Below, piece after piece: positions 29,967 to 42,250 of a stretch of DNA of 64,000 nucleotides. This DNA is from Euglena gracilis. Its lineage: Eukaryota > Euglenida > Euglenophyceae > Euglenales. The stretch lies in the NCBI GenBank assembly GCA_039621445.1, contig CP154955.1, forward strand, positions 43,175,540-43,239,539, written 5' to 3'. Below the pieces are notes generated by a model, which did no database searches, was not told the origin of the DNA, and worked only from the letters and a program-made list of their open reading frames with translations. The translations under genes were made by a program, and so were the position numbers. Position 1 is the stretch's first letter. Each line of letters begins with the position of its first letter.

Positions 29967-30147
29967 GGTTCGCGTTGACGAACGCTATTTCCGGCCAACG
30001 GAGGTGGAAACCCTCTTGGGGGATCCTACCAAAGCAAAGACAAAGTTGGGGTGGACCCCACGGTACACTTTCCGGGCTTTGGTCGACGAAATGATGGAGG
30101 CCAGAGTTTCACACAGAGAGTTTGTGCGGACCTGTCACAGGGTTTGA
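29967..30147 (+). CDS. gmd: GDP-mannose 4,6-dehydratase, exon 5 and stop
   Basis: Sixty residues: [20 protein letters not shown], then [20 protein letters not shown] and [18 protein letters not shown] before a [19 protein letters not shown] and LGW are the conserved C-terminal GMD motifs. The last ten residues are not conserved and could hide one more small intron. Confidence 0.9.
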
Positions 30148-33100
30148 TGTGAGGAGGTTGTTCCGTTTGTCTGCAACAAGGAGGAGTTTTGAGGGGGCAC
30201 CCCCCATATGCCAGAGGTGGTGACCAATTATCTTCAGGGGTTTGCTCCCCAAATTGTTTTTTTTTTGGTGATTTGGGGGAACGTGCACCTTTGCTGCATT
30301 TATTTACCTGAAGTGCCTGATATTTTTTGTGTGTATTTGGGGGCCAGAATTTTCCACTCAGCCAACGGTGATTGAGGTGTCGAAGTAGACCCTGACGTGG
30401 AACTCTGATGAAGGCCGAGCTGGCGTTGCCGGACAACTCTCCAGAGTAGAAGGGAGGAAGTAACTCTTGCATTCTGAGCCTCTTTCTGTTCGTCCCCTGG
30501 CATTCCCTGATCACCCTTCTGAAAATATTATACAATACAATGCAATATACAATTATACAATACAATCACAAAATTTGTAAACATTGGTCAGCAGAGATTG
30601 TAATGCACCTTGAGCAATGACCAGGGATTCATTTGGTCCCCGGGGGAACGTTCGCAGTGCCCCCCCCTCTGAGATTTCCTGAACAACTTCAAAAAAGCGA
30701 AAAGGAATTCTTCAATGAGATCTTTTTTAAAAAAAGAATCGAAAAGATATTTTAAAAGAAATTGAAAAGTCACCTTTTTTCAGAATATACTCACATTCGC
30801 GAGAATCCACAAACATTTGGAAAAATGCCAAAAGCATGGAAAATTTTGAACAAATAAGGAAACGTTGAGGAAAAAATGCCATTTCTCACCATCTCTGGCA
30901 CGCAGCACTGCTGCAGTGCAGCGCCAGAAAAAATTTTCCCACATTTCTTCAAGACAGCATCTTTTTCCCTGCAAGCACCCCTTTCCAGGATCTGCAGACC
31001 TTCCCAAACAACCCTGTCCATGTAAACCCCCCGGCTTTATATTTGGATGGGATTTCAAGACCCTCGTGGGGGCTTCATGTTTGGGGTCGGGTGGCCCTCA
31101 GGCTTGTGCTTAGTCGGGTGCCTACCCCACGGGGGGTGGGGGGTGGGTGCTCGGGGCAGGCACCCCATAGCACCCAATCCGTCCCCCCCCCGGGGGGGGG
31201 GGTAGGATTTTGGGGGTGCCTGCCCCTAGCAGGCACCCCCCTCTGACCCCGGCGCCGAAGGCGCGGGGGCCCGGAAAAGGCCATTTTCAATTAAAATTTT
31301 CTGGGTGCCCCCCCCCCCCCGGGAGGGTGTGCCTGCTAGGGGCAGGCACCCTATAGCACCCACCCCCCTCTCCCCCCCCCCCGGTCGGTAAGCACAAGCA
31401 TGATGGCCCTTTGGTGTTGTGTACCTCCTATTTTTTTGCAGAAATGTGCGATCATTATCCAAAAATGGAGCATTGGTGTTGAAAAAATGTTGTATCCACC
31501 CAAAATGTTTCAATTTTTTCCTGAATGACACCATCACTTGGCTTCCCATCAGGGGGGGGCTTTATATTTGGGCGGCAAAACCAAACCCCCTGGGGGGCTT
31601 TATATTTGCCAGGGCATATTTCGTCACTGAGACACTTCCGGAGATAATGTACGTTTTCTCGAGATGTTTTCGAAAAATCGATTTTTGACCGATTTTTGGT
31701 CCCCGGCGAAATGGCAGAGTCGGAAGAGGGGGGGGGGCTGGCCAATCCTACCCAGTTTGGACCCTTTGCGCGTTTTTTTTGAGTAACTCGGGCCTGGCGG
31801 GGAGTTGGGGGCCAAATGCAGGTGATTCGGAAACTAGAAACCCAGTCGCTCGCAACTGAAGAAAAAAAATTCCGGGAACGGAGCCAGGACAATGGCCACC
31901 GGTTCTCCAGGTAACCCGATCCCGGGGGGGGGGGGAGGCAGGTCCGACGCCCCCTTTTGCCCAGGGGTAAGCTTCGCTCTTACCCATAAAAGGATAAGAG
32001 CTCAGCGACCCCACCTTACGCAACCAGGAGTGTTGTACATGTTGTACATAGGAGGGGGGATTTAGGTGACCACCTTTGCCTGAGGTTGTTGAGGTGACAA
32101 ATGAGCCCCAGTGAAACGGGCAGACAGTGCTGACCCCACCAGCAGAAGGGACGGGAGGTGTCCACCACCCATGGTTCATCCATGAAATTTCTAAAGACCC
32201 TGTGGTCAGCCGCACCTGCAAGGTGGCGGCGCCCTTCTTGTTAGGACATTGCAAGGAAAAGCATCAATGGTGCAGTTTTTTCTGTTTTGTATCCCCTTCA
32301 CAGACAACCACCCCTGGTTGGTTGCATTCAAGCGAACTTTCTTGGCGTCCCTGAAGGTCCAGAGGAGGTACCCTTCTCACCTTGTCCCGCGGATTTTTTT
32401 TGTCGTTAACTGTTTGCCCCATTTTCTGGTGCCTGGCTGTGTTTTTGAGCCTTGAAACTCTTTGTGCGGAACCAGAACAAAAAGGCTGAGGTGCAATCGT
32501 CTCACCATGTGCTCATTGAATGGTTATTCAGAACAGCCAATTCGAAGAGTGAATGGGTGAATGGTGGACAATGTCAGGATGCTCACAGCGATGAACGGCT
32601 GGCAAATGAGGATGAGGGCGACAGTCTTCAATATTTTTTGCATTGTTTTCTAGTTTTGAGACAGAGTTAAAGGTTGTCCGTTCTATCTTCAGTGAATCGA
32701 CATTGTTGTCTAAATGGAATTTCTTCTGCTGCATATCAGCCCCCCACAATATAAAATTTGAATGATGAACCCCCCAGCCCAGCATTTTGACCCAAGGGGA
32801 TGTGGTTTATTATTCACCCAGAGGTGGTGTGGGCAGGGAGGTCGGGTAATTTTTGACCCCCCCAAACTGACCCCCCCAGGGGTGCCTGCCCTGGGCAGGC
32901 ACCTTAAAGCACAAGGCACCCTCCCTTCCTGTTTGGTTGTCCTCAAGGAGTCAGGGACGGTTATAAATGGTTTCATGCTCTGCACACCTGGATACAGCAG
33001 CGTATTGTGTGTTTTTTTTGGCTTGGGGAACAGATTTGTTGTTTGAGGTTTGGTGGTTGGGCTGGTTGGAGGGTTGAAGTGAGGGCAGTTCCAGTGGCTT

Positions 33101-33981
33101 CCAGTATGCGAGAGCTTTCTTTTGAAAAAGCAGCCTGATAACGAGGGCAAAGTATGCGGCTTTTGACCTTTTTACTCTTTACCTCCCTCTCTTCGCTGTC
33201 GATGCTGTTTGTGGGGTATTTCGACCGACGCTTTGTTCCCCTCGCAATGTGCCGCGACTTGTGATTTTTTTGCTCTTTTCTTTATTACTTCTTTACAGCG
33301 GGGGGTGCAACCACATTTTTTTGTGGTTTTTGTGTCCTTTTTTTACCTGATGAATTTTCATTTTTTGCAAGTATTTTTTCGCCTCAGAGAAGTTTCATAT
33401 TTGGCCAAAATTTTTCTGAGACAAAATTTTTGTCAAATTTTTGTCAGTTTTGAATGCTTTGGTCAACAATTCGCATATTTTCAAAATCAGCACGCTCCCA
33501 AAATCTGGTCAACATAAACATGAAGGCATAAGAGCATAATGAAAATTTTTCTCGTGAAGAGGTGAAAAATTTTTTGCCTCGTCCTCTCCAGCAGAAAAGG
33601 GTGCATCCCATTTGTTTTTTGTGTTTTTTTGAACTTATTTTTTTGTGTTGCGTTTCGAGGGTCTATGTTACCCCCCCCAGCACTGGAAGCAATTCAAGCA
33701 AAGCAAGTGTTCAAATGGAGAGTCTCCCCCACCAGGAGGGTGGAACTTTTTTGACCCCCCAGAGTTAAGCTCCCACCCTCCTTGTCAGGATTCGTCGGGT
33801 TTTTGAACACTGGAGGTGGGGTCCCGGCCACATCACTGGAAGGATGTACTCAATGGCAAATGGGGTGTTGCACATGCACAACATACATATGCGGAAAAGC
33901 AATCCTGTCCTTCCAAAATGCACCTCCTTTCACTGGTCCTTTGGAAAGCATATCATCCCTGCTGACCTCCTGCCCAACCAC
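30148..33981. other. Gene-poor stretch downstream of GMD
   Basis: Apart from the F1 MITE at 31099-31402, no gene was recognised. There are repeated GGCTTTATATTTGGG motifs (31030, 31555, 31595), AT-rich tracts and short chance ORFs. No clear polyadenylation signal was identified. Confidence 0.6.
31099..31402. mobile_element. F1 MITE, copy 1
   Basis: 304 bp from CAGGCTTGTGCTTAG to GTAAGCACAAGCATG, with flanks GTGGCCCT and ATGGCCCT (7 of 8). Inside are GGTGCCTGCCCCTAGCAGGC palindromes and the GCGCCGAAGGCGC centre. F1 is the commonest family in the window. Confidence 0.85.
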
Positions 33982-35371
33982 CAGGGCGGTCCATAAGGGA
34001 CGGGATTTTTTTTTTTAGTTAAGGACCGCCCCTTAAGGACCCCCCAGGGCAATTTTGGACCCAAAAAAAATTTTCCGGCGCCTTCGGCGCAGGGTGTTTT
34101 TTTGACCCATTTTGGGATCCATATGCAGGCACCCATAGCTAAAATGGCCTAAAATGCCTAAAATGGCCTGAAATGGCCTAAAATGGCCTGAAATGGCCTA
34201 AAATGGGGAAAATTTGGGGCTTGACCATTGGTGCTTGCCAAGGTTGACTGCTTGTTTTTTTTAAAAAAACCATGTTTTTTAAAAAACTTGCTTTTTTAAA
34301 AAAATGTCTTTTTTAAAAAAAAACATGTTTTTTTAAAAAAAAATTGTTCTTTTTAAAAAAAAAATATGTTTTTTTAAAAAAAGTTGTTTTCTTAAAAAAA
34401 CTTGTTCTTTTTATAAAAAAAACATGTTTTTTTTTAGAAAAACATGTTTTTTTTATAAAAAAACACAACAAAAGAACGTCTGGAAAAACTAAAAAAACGT
34501 CACTTTTTGATGACCAAAAAAAATGATTTCAGAACTTTTCCCTCAAAAAATGGCCATTTCGCAAGGAAAACTCCCTCAAACCCCCATTTTTCACACCTTC
34601 CAAAAAATCAACATTTTCTCAAAATTTTGATTTTGAGAGGTTTTTGAAGCAAAAAATTGCCATTGAATATCCAAAGAATTTGACAGTAAAATTTAACTGT
34701 GCCAAAATTTGGTCCACTTTTTTTGACCTTCGTTATTTTCCACCCCCCTCCTAAAACTACCAAATTTCACCCTGAAACCTTTGACATTTTTCTGTGAAAA
34801 AAAAATGTGGTTTTCCATAAAAAAATCACCAATTTTTTCGGCTTCCAATTCTGTCGATTCTAATTTTATCTAGCCGCAGTTCCCCCCCCCCCCCCCGGTA
34901 TTTTGGGTTGATTTTTCAAAAATTTTCAGCCAAATCCCCCGTTTTCCCGAAATTGGTGAAAATGCTGCCCAAAATGTTGCCCAACACCCCCCCCCCAAAC
35001 CCCATTTTTCTCACCCCTTCTAAAATTTCAACATTTCTCAAAATTTTGATTTTGAGAGATTTTGGAAGCAAAAAATGCCACTGAAATCCAAGAAAAATCC
35101 AGTAAAATTTGAATGTTCCAATATTTGGTCCCATTTTTTTGACCTGCATTTTTTTTGACCCCCCTCCTAAAAACTAACAATTTTCAACCCTAAAATTTTG
35201 GAGATTTTTTTTGGGAAAAAATGTGATTTTCCATCAAAAAACCATGTATTTTGGGTTCATTTTTCAAAAAAAATTCCAAAAAAATTTCCCCGGCCAAAAT
35301 CCCCTTTTCTTTATTTTTTGGTTGAAGTGTATGGGGACAGGATTTTTTTTTTTTGCTTAAGGACCGCCCTG
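33982..35371. mobile_element. F5 element, 1.39 kb, large copy
   Basis: CAGGGCGGTCCATAAGGGAC at the left and GCTTAAGGACCGCCCTG at the right, with exact CCAACCAC on both sides (33974-33981, 35372-35379). The interior has AAATGGCCTA decamer repeats (34140-34210), alternating poly(T)/poly(A) blocks with ACATG (34250-34465) and two diverged copies of a ~420-bp unit with CTCAAAATTTTGATTTTGAG. No ORF of note. It has the same termini as the 250-bp element at 59705, so the two may be long and short forms of one family. Confidence 0.85.
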
Positions 35372-35484
35372 CCAACCACCACTGATATTTGTCTCAAACC
35401 GGGGGTCATTGTGACAACTCGCCCCCCTAAAATGGAGCATGTGCCTGGCAGGCGTCGAAAACAAGGTCCCACCAAGCTCCAGCC

Positions 35485-36189
35485 CAGGCTTGTGCTTAGC
35501 CAGGTGCCCACCCCCCCCCCCCCCCCCCCCTTGGGGGGGTGGGTGCTAGGGGGCCAGGCTTGTGCTTAGTCGGGTGCCTACCCCATGGGGGGGGTGGCAG
35601 GTGCCTACCCCATAGCACCCGATCCGACCCCCCCCCCGGGGGGGGTAGGGTTTTGGGGGGTGCCTGCCCCTAGCAGGCACCCCTCTCCAACCCCGGCCCG
35701 GCGCCTTCGGCGCTGGGGACTCGAAAAATTCCATTTTCAATGAAAATTTTCTGGGTCTCCCCCGGACCCCTACGACCACCCCTATATACCGACCACCCCC
35801 CGGTCGGGGGTTGCAGGTTGAGGGGGGTGTACGACCACCCTCCCTGGTCGGGGGTTGCAGGTGACCACCAAAATTTTTCCTCTCATGTGCTTAATTGACC
35901 AGCTTTTTTCCCGTGTTTCCTGTCCATTGAGTGTTCGTCATGTTCCCTCCGGGGAGTCCTGTTTTGTATGGGTGTAGTGATGGCATTGGTCCCTCACCTA
36001 ATGGGGAGAAATATTACCGTTATGAAATTGCACCTTTTTTGGCTTTTGGTTTTGTTTTGGCCCCTAGTGGTACGACCACCCCCTGGTCGGGGGTTGCAGG
36101 TTGTGGGGGGTGTACGACCACCCCCCCTGGTCGGGGGTTGCAGGAACCCGGTCGGTGGACAAGGGGGGGGGCGGGTAAGCACAAGCATG
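35485..36189. mobile_element. Composite of nested F1 MITEs
   Basis: Two F1 left ends (CAGGCTTGTGCTTAG at 35485 and 35555) and one F1 right end (GTAAGCACAAGCATG ending 36189), with several TACGACCACC...GGTCGGGGGTTGCAGG blocks between. It is best read as an F1 element that received another, then lost one right end. No coding sequence. Confidence 0.55.
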
Positions 36190-36463
36190 CTAGGGGCAGG
36201 CATCCCATGGCAACCGACCCTCCCCCCGGGGGAGTTGGGTTTTTGGGGGTGCCTGCCTGTAGCAGGCACCCCCCTCCGACCCCGGAAACGACCATTTTAA
36301 ATGAATCTGGGTCCCCCCCCCCCCCGCAGACCCCTACCCCCCCTGGGGGGTGTGCTTGCCAGGGGCAGGCACCCCATCACCCCCCTCCAGACAGTTTTTT
36401 AAGCACTGTCCCCCCCCCAGGGTTCGATATAAGGAGGGCGTACATGGTTTAGGTGGGGGGGGT

Positions 36464-36748
36464 CAGGCTTCTTTTTAAGTCAGCAGACCCCCCCCCGGGG
36501 GAGGGGGGTGGGTGGGTGGGTCCGGGCCGGACCCCCCCCCCCCGGGGGGGGGGGGGGGTCCCGCGCCGGAGGCGCTGGGTATACCTTTTCGGCGCGAAGC
36601 GCCGAAAATTTTTGGAAATTGCCTTTAACGGGCCCGATTTTGGGGGGGTCCCCCCCCCCCCCCCCCGGGGGGGGGGTCCCGCGCCACCCTGGGTGGGTGG
36701 GGGGGGGCCCCCCCCTCCCCCCCCCCGGGGGTCTTAAAAAGAAGCCTG
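36464..36748. mobile_element. F2 MITE, copy 1
   Basis: 285 bp from CAGGCTTCTTTTTAAG to CTTAAAAAGAAGCCTG, a perfect 16-bp terminal repeat. Flanks GGGGGGGT and GGGAGGGT agree at 7 of 8. The middle carries CGGCGCGAAGCGCCG and GGGTATACCTTTTC. Confidence 0.85.
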
Positions 36749-39700
36749 GGGAGGGTGTCCCCCCTCACCCCCCCCCCCTCCTGGGCCGCAGGGGGCGGTC
36801 CGGACCACCCCTCCCTCTACTTGCAAGTGACGCCCGGACCGACACGCGGGGGCAAAAATTGACCCCCCCCAAAAAGGGTCAATTTTTTCCTCCGGCGCTT
36901 TGCGCCGAAAATTTTTTGCATTTTTGGCACATTTTTGCCCAAAAAGTGCCCAAAATGGCACTTTTGGTCGTTTTGGGGGGTCAAAATTTTTCGGCCACCC
37001 TGACCGCGCACCTGTTTAGGTGGGGGGGGTGTCCACCCCCCACCCCCCGCCCCCCCCTCCTGGCCCACAGGGGGGGGGGGTCCGGACCACCCCCCCCCCC
37101 CCCTGTCCTTATATCGAACCCCCCCCCCCCCCCCCCCCCGGGGGGTGACTGACTGGTTTTTTTAGAGTGACTGACTGGTTTTGGGCCTGGACCCCCCCCC
37201 CGGTGGGGGGGCGGCCAGGGGTGGGCAAAAGTGGCTTGAGTGACCCTGGCGCCGGGAAAATTTTTTTGGCTTAAAATGGCCTAAAGTGACTGGAAAGTGG
37301 CCGACTGGGGATTTTGCTGAAGATCAGGCTCTCCAACCGGGGGAGGGGAGTGTTCACCCCCGACCTTTTGAGCGCTTCACCTGTGTTCATAAATTGTCTT
37401 GCAATATTGGCAAACACCTCCTTCTGTCAGTTCACCTGCCTTGCTTTCTAAAATAATGTCTTCTTCCCTGATTATTTCTTCAGTGAAGCCAAAGAAGCTC
37501 GAAAGAAATGGAAATAATGCCATGTCTTCTGTAACATGACAACAGCAATCAAACGGTGCTGCCACTGCCTGCAAAGAGAAGTTGGGGATGGAGGGGGGCT
37601 AAAACAGCAGAACTCACAAGAAGGCATCAACATCAAAGCTTTGAATATTTGTTGAGTGTTTTGGGGTACCTCATACAGGGGCAAAATGAACCTAGGATGG
37701 GCAGAAAAAAGCCAGAAGAAGCACAAGAGGTTTGGTGGACCCCTCCTTGGCAGGTTCCAAAAATGGCAAAAAAATTGGTTGCAGCGTGCAGTACCGGATA
37801 ATGACAAATGTTTTGCTCGTTTTTGAGCACACTGCACTTTTTGATGATTTTTTGGTGTTTTCCACATAAAAAATGTTATGACAAAAAGTCATTTTCCCTT
37901 CAAATTTTCTGTATTTATGCATTATTTTTTGCATAATAATAATTTTTTTTGCATAATTTTTCACATCCTTGCATCTTTTGGAGATTTTCCACTGTTTTGC
38001 ACAATAATTTAATTTTGTTTTTTTTTAACTTAATTTTGTTTAATTTTATTTTTTCCAGAACTTCACTTTTTGTATGCATGTATGTAGTAGTATTTTTTTT
38101 GTATTTCTGTCCTTTTGTTTTTGAGGAGGTGATCAGCAAATCGCAGATGACACCATCGGATGAACGTTTGTTGGTTTTGGCTCGGCACCTCTAACCAAGT
38201 TGACACCCTGTTGCCATACTAACTGTGTTATGTATGAGGCCGGAAATTTTGACATAGCATTCACCACTGAATGGAGACGTCGCTTTGACCTCCTCCTTGG
38301 TTTTTTCTCTTGAGGCTGTGGGCCTGCATAGAGGCAGGGGTGTGTTCTTTGGGGGTTGGTAGTCGTGGCAACCCCGCGTTAACAGCACATTTTTCCGGAA
38401 CATCGCTGGACGTCGTTGACACCAGTGACCCGGAGTATGCTGTTCTTTGGAAAGGGCGGGGGGAGGGGCAGCATTTCCCTAATGTGCCTTTTTTGCCTGC
38501 GGAGTGGTAAATCACCTCCATTTGTCTGTCCCCCGCCTCCTCTTCAGCAACCGAACGTGCTCTGGCTTTGCTTTTTGTATGTGGCGGGGGCCCCCTGCCC
38601 CCGGGGGTGCATCGTCCAGCTGCCCCTGGGTTGAAATGCAGCCAGTCCACCCAGGCTTTCCTCGGTCTCTTTTGGATTGCACAACGCCCTCAAACGCAAT
38701 GCGCTGTGTTTTCAGATGCGTTTTTGGACTTTTTTTGATTCCGGGACCCGATTGTGGCACCGCTTTGTTCATTGTGGGAAGTCAGCCTGGCTGCGCCATG
38801 CGTGCCATTGGGATTTCTCAATGACTGCTGCCATGTGCAGCATTTTTCTGGTGCTGCTTTGTTGGCACAGTGGTGTGGCTGCTTTGTCACCCAGCCATTG
38901 GTGGTCTCAGTCTCAGCCCAAGAGCCCAACCTTGCACAGAAGTTCCAATTGTATCAAAGAAAAACCAGACCATTGGAAAGATGCAATGCTATGGGAATGG
39001 AAGCTCAGAATTCTCTTTGTGGCTTTCTCCCTTCTTTTTTTATATGGTTTTGTTGAAACCCTGAAAGCATTTGTATTTTTATTCAGGTAATTTTGTGTTT
39101 GATGCAAAGCATAGGTTTGGTTCTTTTTGGCAACATATTTTTAGGAACAGCATGCGCGAATGCCTTGTGCTGCAAACTTTTAGGTTTTTTTTTTTATCTG
39201 TTCTTTTGGAGTTTCTGGCCCGAGACCCGATGGCCCATGATTGTCGCCAGCAGTCCAGCAGGGAATGGTTTGCTGACTGAAGTGGATGGCATTGACCCCG
39301 ACGCTGCTTTGATGAGAGACCAGCTGATTGGGGTTTCTCTGTTTGATGTTTTAAACCTCCCACTTTTCAACGTTCAGGGACACGTTAGGGTTCGATAAAA
39401 GGAGGGCATACAGGGTTTAGGTGGGGTACGTCTCCCCCCCCCCCCCTGCACCGGAGGGAGGTCCGGACCCCCCCAGCCAAGGGGTCCAGACTGACCCCAG
39501 GGGTTCCTGCGACCCCCCCCACGCGGTCAAGTTTTTCTTTCTGGCGCTTCGTGCCGAATTTTTTTTTGACAAATTCTTGCCCAAAAACCAGGGCGGCACT
39601 TTTGGCCATTTTGGGCACCCCCGGCCATCACCAGCTCTGGGGGGGGGGACAAGGTCCAGGTCCCGCTCACAAACAAGAGGGGTGCAGGACAACTTTACAA

Positions 39701-40128
39701 GAAACCGTGACCAAGTCCAGGGTTATGGTTTTCTGTGAACTTCTGTTTTTGCCTGTTTATGGAAAATCGTAAACCTCCCCCGCCGCATGACCTTTTTTTT
39801 CGGGCCCCTAAACGTTCACAGGAACCTGTAAAGTATCAGGGGTGGAATAACCACAGAATTATTTCGGAACAGCTTGAGACTCACCAATTCCCCAAGGGGG
39901 GCATTGATGACAAGGTGGGGGAGGGTGAGCAAAACAAAATGGCATTCAAAAATTTCCCACCCAGAATTTTAGCTTCAGACCGTTCAGATAACACGTGTCA
40001 CTGTTTTAAAATCAGAAATCTAACGTTCACAGTTTTTAGGCAGTCTTCTATTCCGCTGAAAATTGGCGGGAATCCCCTCCGGCCCCCAGGTCATTCAGCA
40101 AAACCAGTAAAGCCCCAGCCTGCCACAG
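36749..40128. other. No gene recognised; GC repeats, then AT-rich sequence
   Basis: 36750-37350 is poly(C)/poly(G) repeat with one GTGACTGACTGGTTTTT unit at 37146, related to the array near 63000. 37350-39380 is AT-rich with only short frames. 39390-39470 repeats the motif TTCGATA(A/T)AAGGAGGGC also found at 36422. Weak exon-like frames exist at 38500-38900 but no family was recognised. Confidence 0.6.
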
Positions 40129-40347
40129 TACCGGACGCCGGGCATCAAGGATGTCGACATGGAGGACGCGGAGGCGGAGCTGCAGGTGCGTTTCACCCAT
40201 CCGGAGACCTGGGTGGGCCGGGCGTTGCAACGCGTGGTGGCCGACATGGCGCGGATGGAGCCCGCTGACATGGCAGAGCGGTTCTGGAACCTGGCGCGTG
40301 GCCAGTGGCCGTTGCAGCAGATGCACTGGGCTCAATTCTTCCCTTGA
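40129..40347 (+). CDS. Helical-repeat (RAP/HPR/OPR-like) protein, candidate exon A
   Basis: The frame after a CCACAG acceptor reads GIKDVDMEDAEAELQVRFTH, then WVGRALQRVVADMARMEPAD and MAERFWNLARGQWPLQQMHW. The amphipathic pattern and W-x-L-A resemble the N-terminal side of the repeat protein coded downstream. The donor is not clear and the last codons before the TGA may be intronic. Assignment rests on GC-rich coding texture and the later exons. Confidence 0.45.
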   Translation, partial: YRTPGIKDVDMEDAEAELQVRFTHPETWVGRALQRVVADMARMEPADMAERFWNLARGQWPLQQMHWAQFFP

Positions 40348-41307
40348 GTTCTTCCCCGCCCACCAGGGTTTTCCATTCAGCCCTGCCCACCCCCGCCTGA
40401 TTTCATGTGCCGCCCCATGTTGAATCTGACATGTTCTGAGCATTTCAAGCTGGCTGGTAAGTTGAAGAACCTCTGTGACCCATGGGGTGGAGCGCAGTTT
40501 TGTAGTTTTTTTTTGCTTTTTTTTGTCTCCTGTTGCCCTCAGAGAAATGGTGGAAAAAATTCCCGGTGCCACGCGCTGGTCCCTTTCCCCCTCACTTTTA
40601 ATTTGATTATTGGGTATTTATCCGCATGATATTGCTCAATTCAGGCAAAGATGAATGAGGATTTTGGCCTTTTGACAGGATTTTGGCCTTTTGACAGGCC
40701 CAGAACCTGAAGGCCCTTGGGCTTCAGGCTCTTGGGGGTGCAGACAACAGATTCATTCCACACCTGTGTGACCCCCCAGGGGTTTCGAGAGGCTGGACCC
40801 CCCCAGGGGTGCGACGTGGATGAATCCTTCTGAAACTGGGTGGGAAACTCTTTCTACATTTTTTGCCTTCACAATAATAATCCCTGGTCCCCCCCAGGGT
40901 CATCAAGTAATCTATGGTCCAGATCACCCCCTGCAAATTCCATCCCCCACACAGGTTCGAGGTTGAGTTTCGAGGGCCTCGGGCGTCCCACACTGCCTTG
41001 CCTGCAAAGGGAAGGGGATCAGGGTTGGGAATGGGTAGGGTTAAGACTTTGACGCTTAGTTAGACCTAACTGAAGTCACTTGGTGACTTCAGTTACCAAG
41101 CGACAGTGACCCGGGTGACCCCGGTGACCCGGGTACCGGTGCATCATACTTCGGGGATCAGATGCTTCCTCCTTCTAGTGGGCCCCTTGGGGTCCCACTG
41201 GTATGAGGCATTTTATTTCCATTTATGAAATTCCTTTATTTTGGACCCGATTTTGTGCAGCGTTGGGGGATGGTTCCCACCGTCTGGGCATTCGACCTGC
41301 CATACAG

Positions 41308-41455
41308 GCGCTTAAAGCCCAGCAGGCGGACTCTGAAACAAGGGGAGGGAATTGCCGCCGAGTCTTGGAAGGCTTTCGCCCAGCCCCACATCATCCAGCT
41401 CTGTGAGCTGCTCAGTACGACTGCCAGCCGGTTCTGCCCAGCGGATGTGTGCCGG
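41308..41455 (+). CDS. Helical-repeat protein, candidate exon B
   Basis: TACAG acceptor and CGG/GTGCATG donor. Encodes SWKAFAQPHIIQLCELLSTT and RFCPADVCR, resembling the helix pair of the downstream repeats (F-x-P-x-D-x-x). Start choice is uncertain. Confidence 0.5.
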
Positions 41456-41606
41456 GTGCATGCATCTCTTTACAGATTTTGCAGAGCCCCCCCCCCCCTG
41501 GCAGGACTGTGCACAACAGCGGTTTTCTTTAGCCGGTGGGGTCCCTGGTTCCAGCCAGCGAGCCAGCACCTCCCAGCCAGGCTGCGGACCCCCCCCCCCC
41601 GGGGTC

Positions 41607-42242
41607 CACATACGGCACGAAGTGGGGAGTGGCAAGGGGGGGTAAGGGGGGTGGGCAATGGGGGGTAAGGGGGTCGGGGGGGTAAGGGGGGGTGAGGGGG
41701 GTTAAGGAGGGTGGTGGGGGGGTGGTAAGAGGGGTGGTAAATGAGAGGAACAGATGTCGTTGTTGATCTGGATGCAGATTTGCAGTCCTCAAAAGTGGCC
41801 CTTTTTTGACCCACGGAAAGGATATTGTTATTTGGGTTCCTGGAGGAGGTTCGCGGGAGGGGCGGAGCACCCCCCCCCCCCCCGCCACTGCGACTGTGCG
41901 AACGGTTGAGCACGAACGGAATTTGTCATGCCAAATATTGCAAAGCCGTGTTACTGCACGTATATTCTACGGAAAAAGAAATTTGCCATGCCAAACATTG
42001 GAGATATTAATTCGCAAAATCAGTTTGACCCACGGAAAAGATATTGTTATTTGGGTTTCTGGGGGGGGGGGGTTTGGGGGGGGGGGGGGCGGAGCCCCCC
42101 CCCCGCCACTGCGAACAGTTCAGCACGAAAGGAATTTTTCATGCCAAATATTGCAGTTCAGGGGGGGTGAGGGGGGTAAAGGGGGGGTAAGGGGGTCGGG
42201 GGGGTAAGGGGGGTAAGGGGTCCCCACTTCGTGCCATGTCTC
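41607..42242. mobile_element. F8 element copy 2 in an intron of the repeat-protein gene
   Basis: Starts CACATACGGCACGAAGTGGG and ends CCCCACTTCGTGCCATGTCTC, flanked by exact CCGGGGTC (41599-41606, 42243-42250). Arrays of GGGGGGTAAG fill both ends, and the middle has two units with TTTGACCCACGGAAA and GATATTGTTATTTGGGTT (41804, 42025). Termini and architecture match the element at 3052, but the minisatellite unit differs. Confidence 0.85.
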
Positions 42243-42250
42243 CCGGGGTC

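Noticed and set aside
36480-37150. Pro/Gly-rich ORFs on both strands
   Set aside because: Products of poly(C)/poly(G) stems in the F2 MITE and neighbouring repeats.
38500-39400. Overlapping Leu/Phe/Cys-rich frames as membrane-protein exons
   Set aside because: Each is short, no frame dominates, and no splice sites or family motifs support them.
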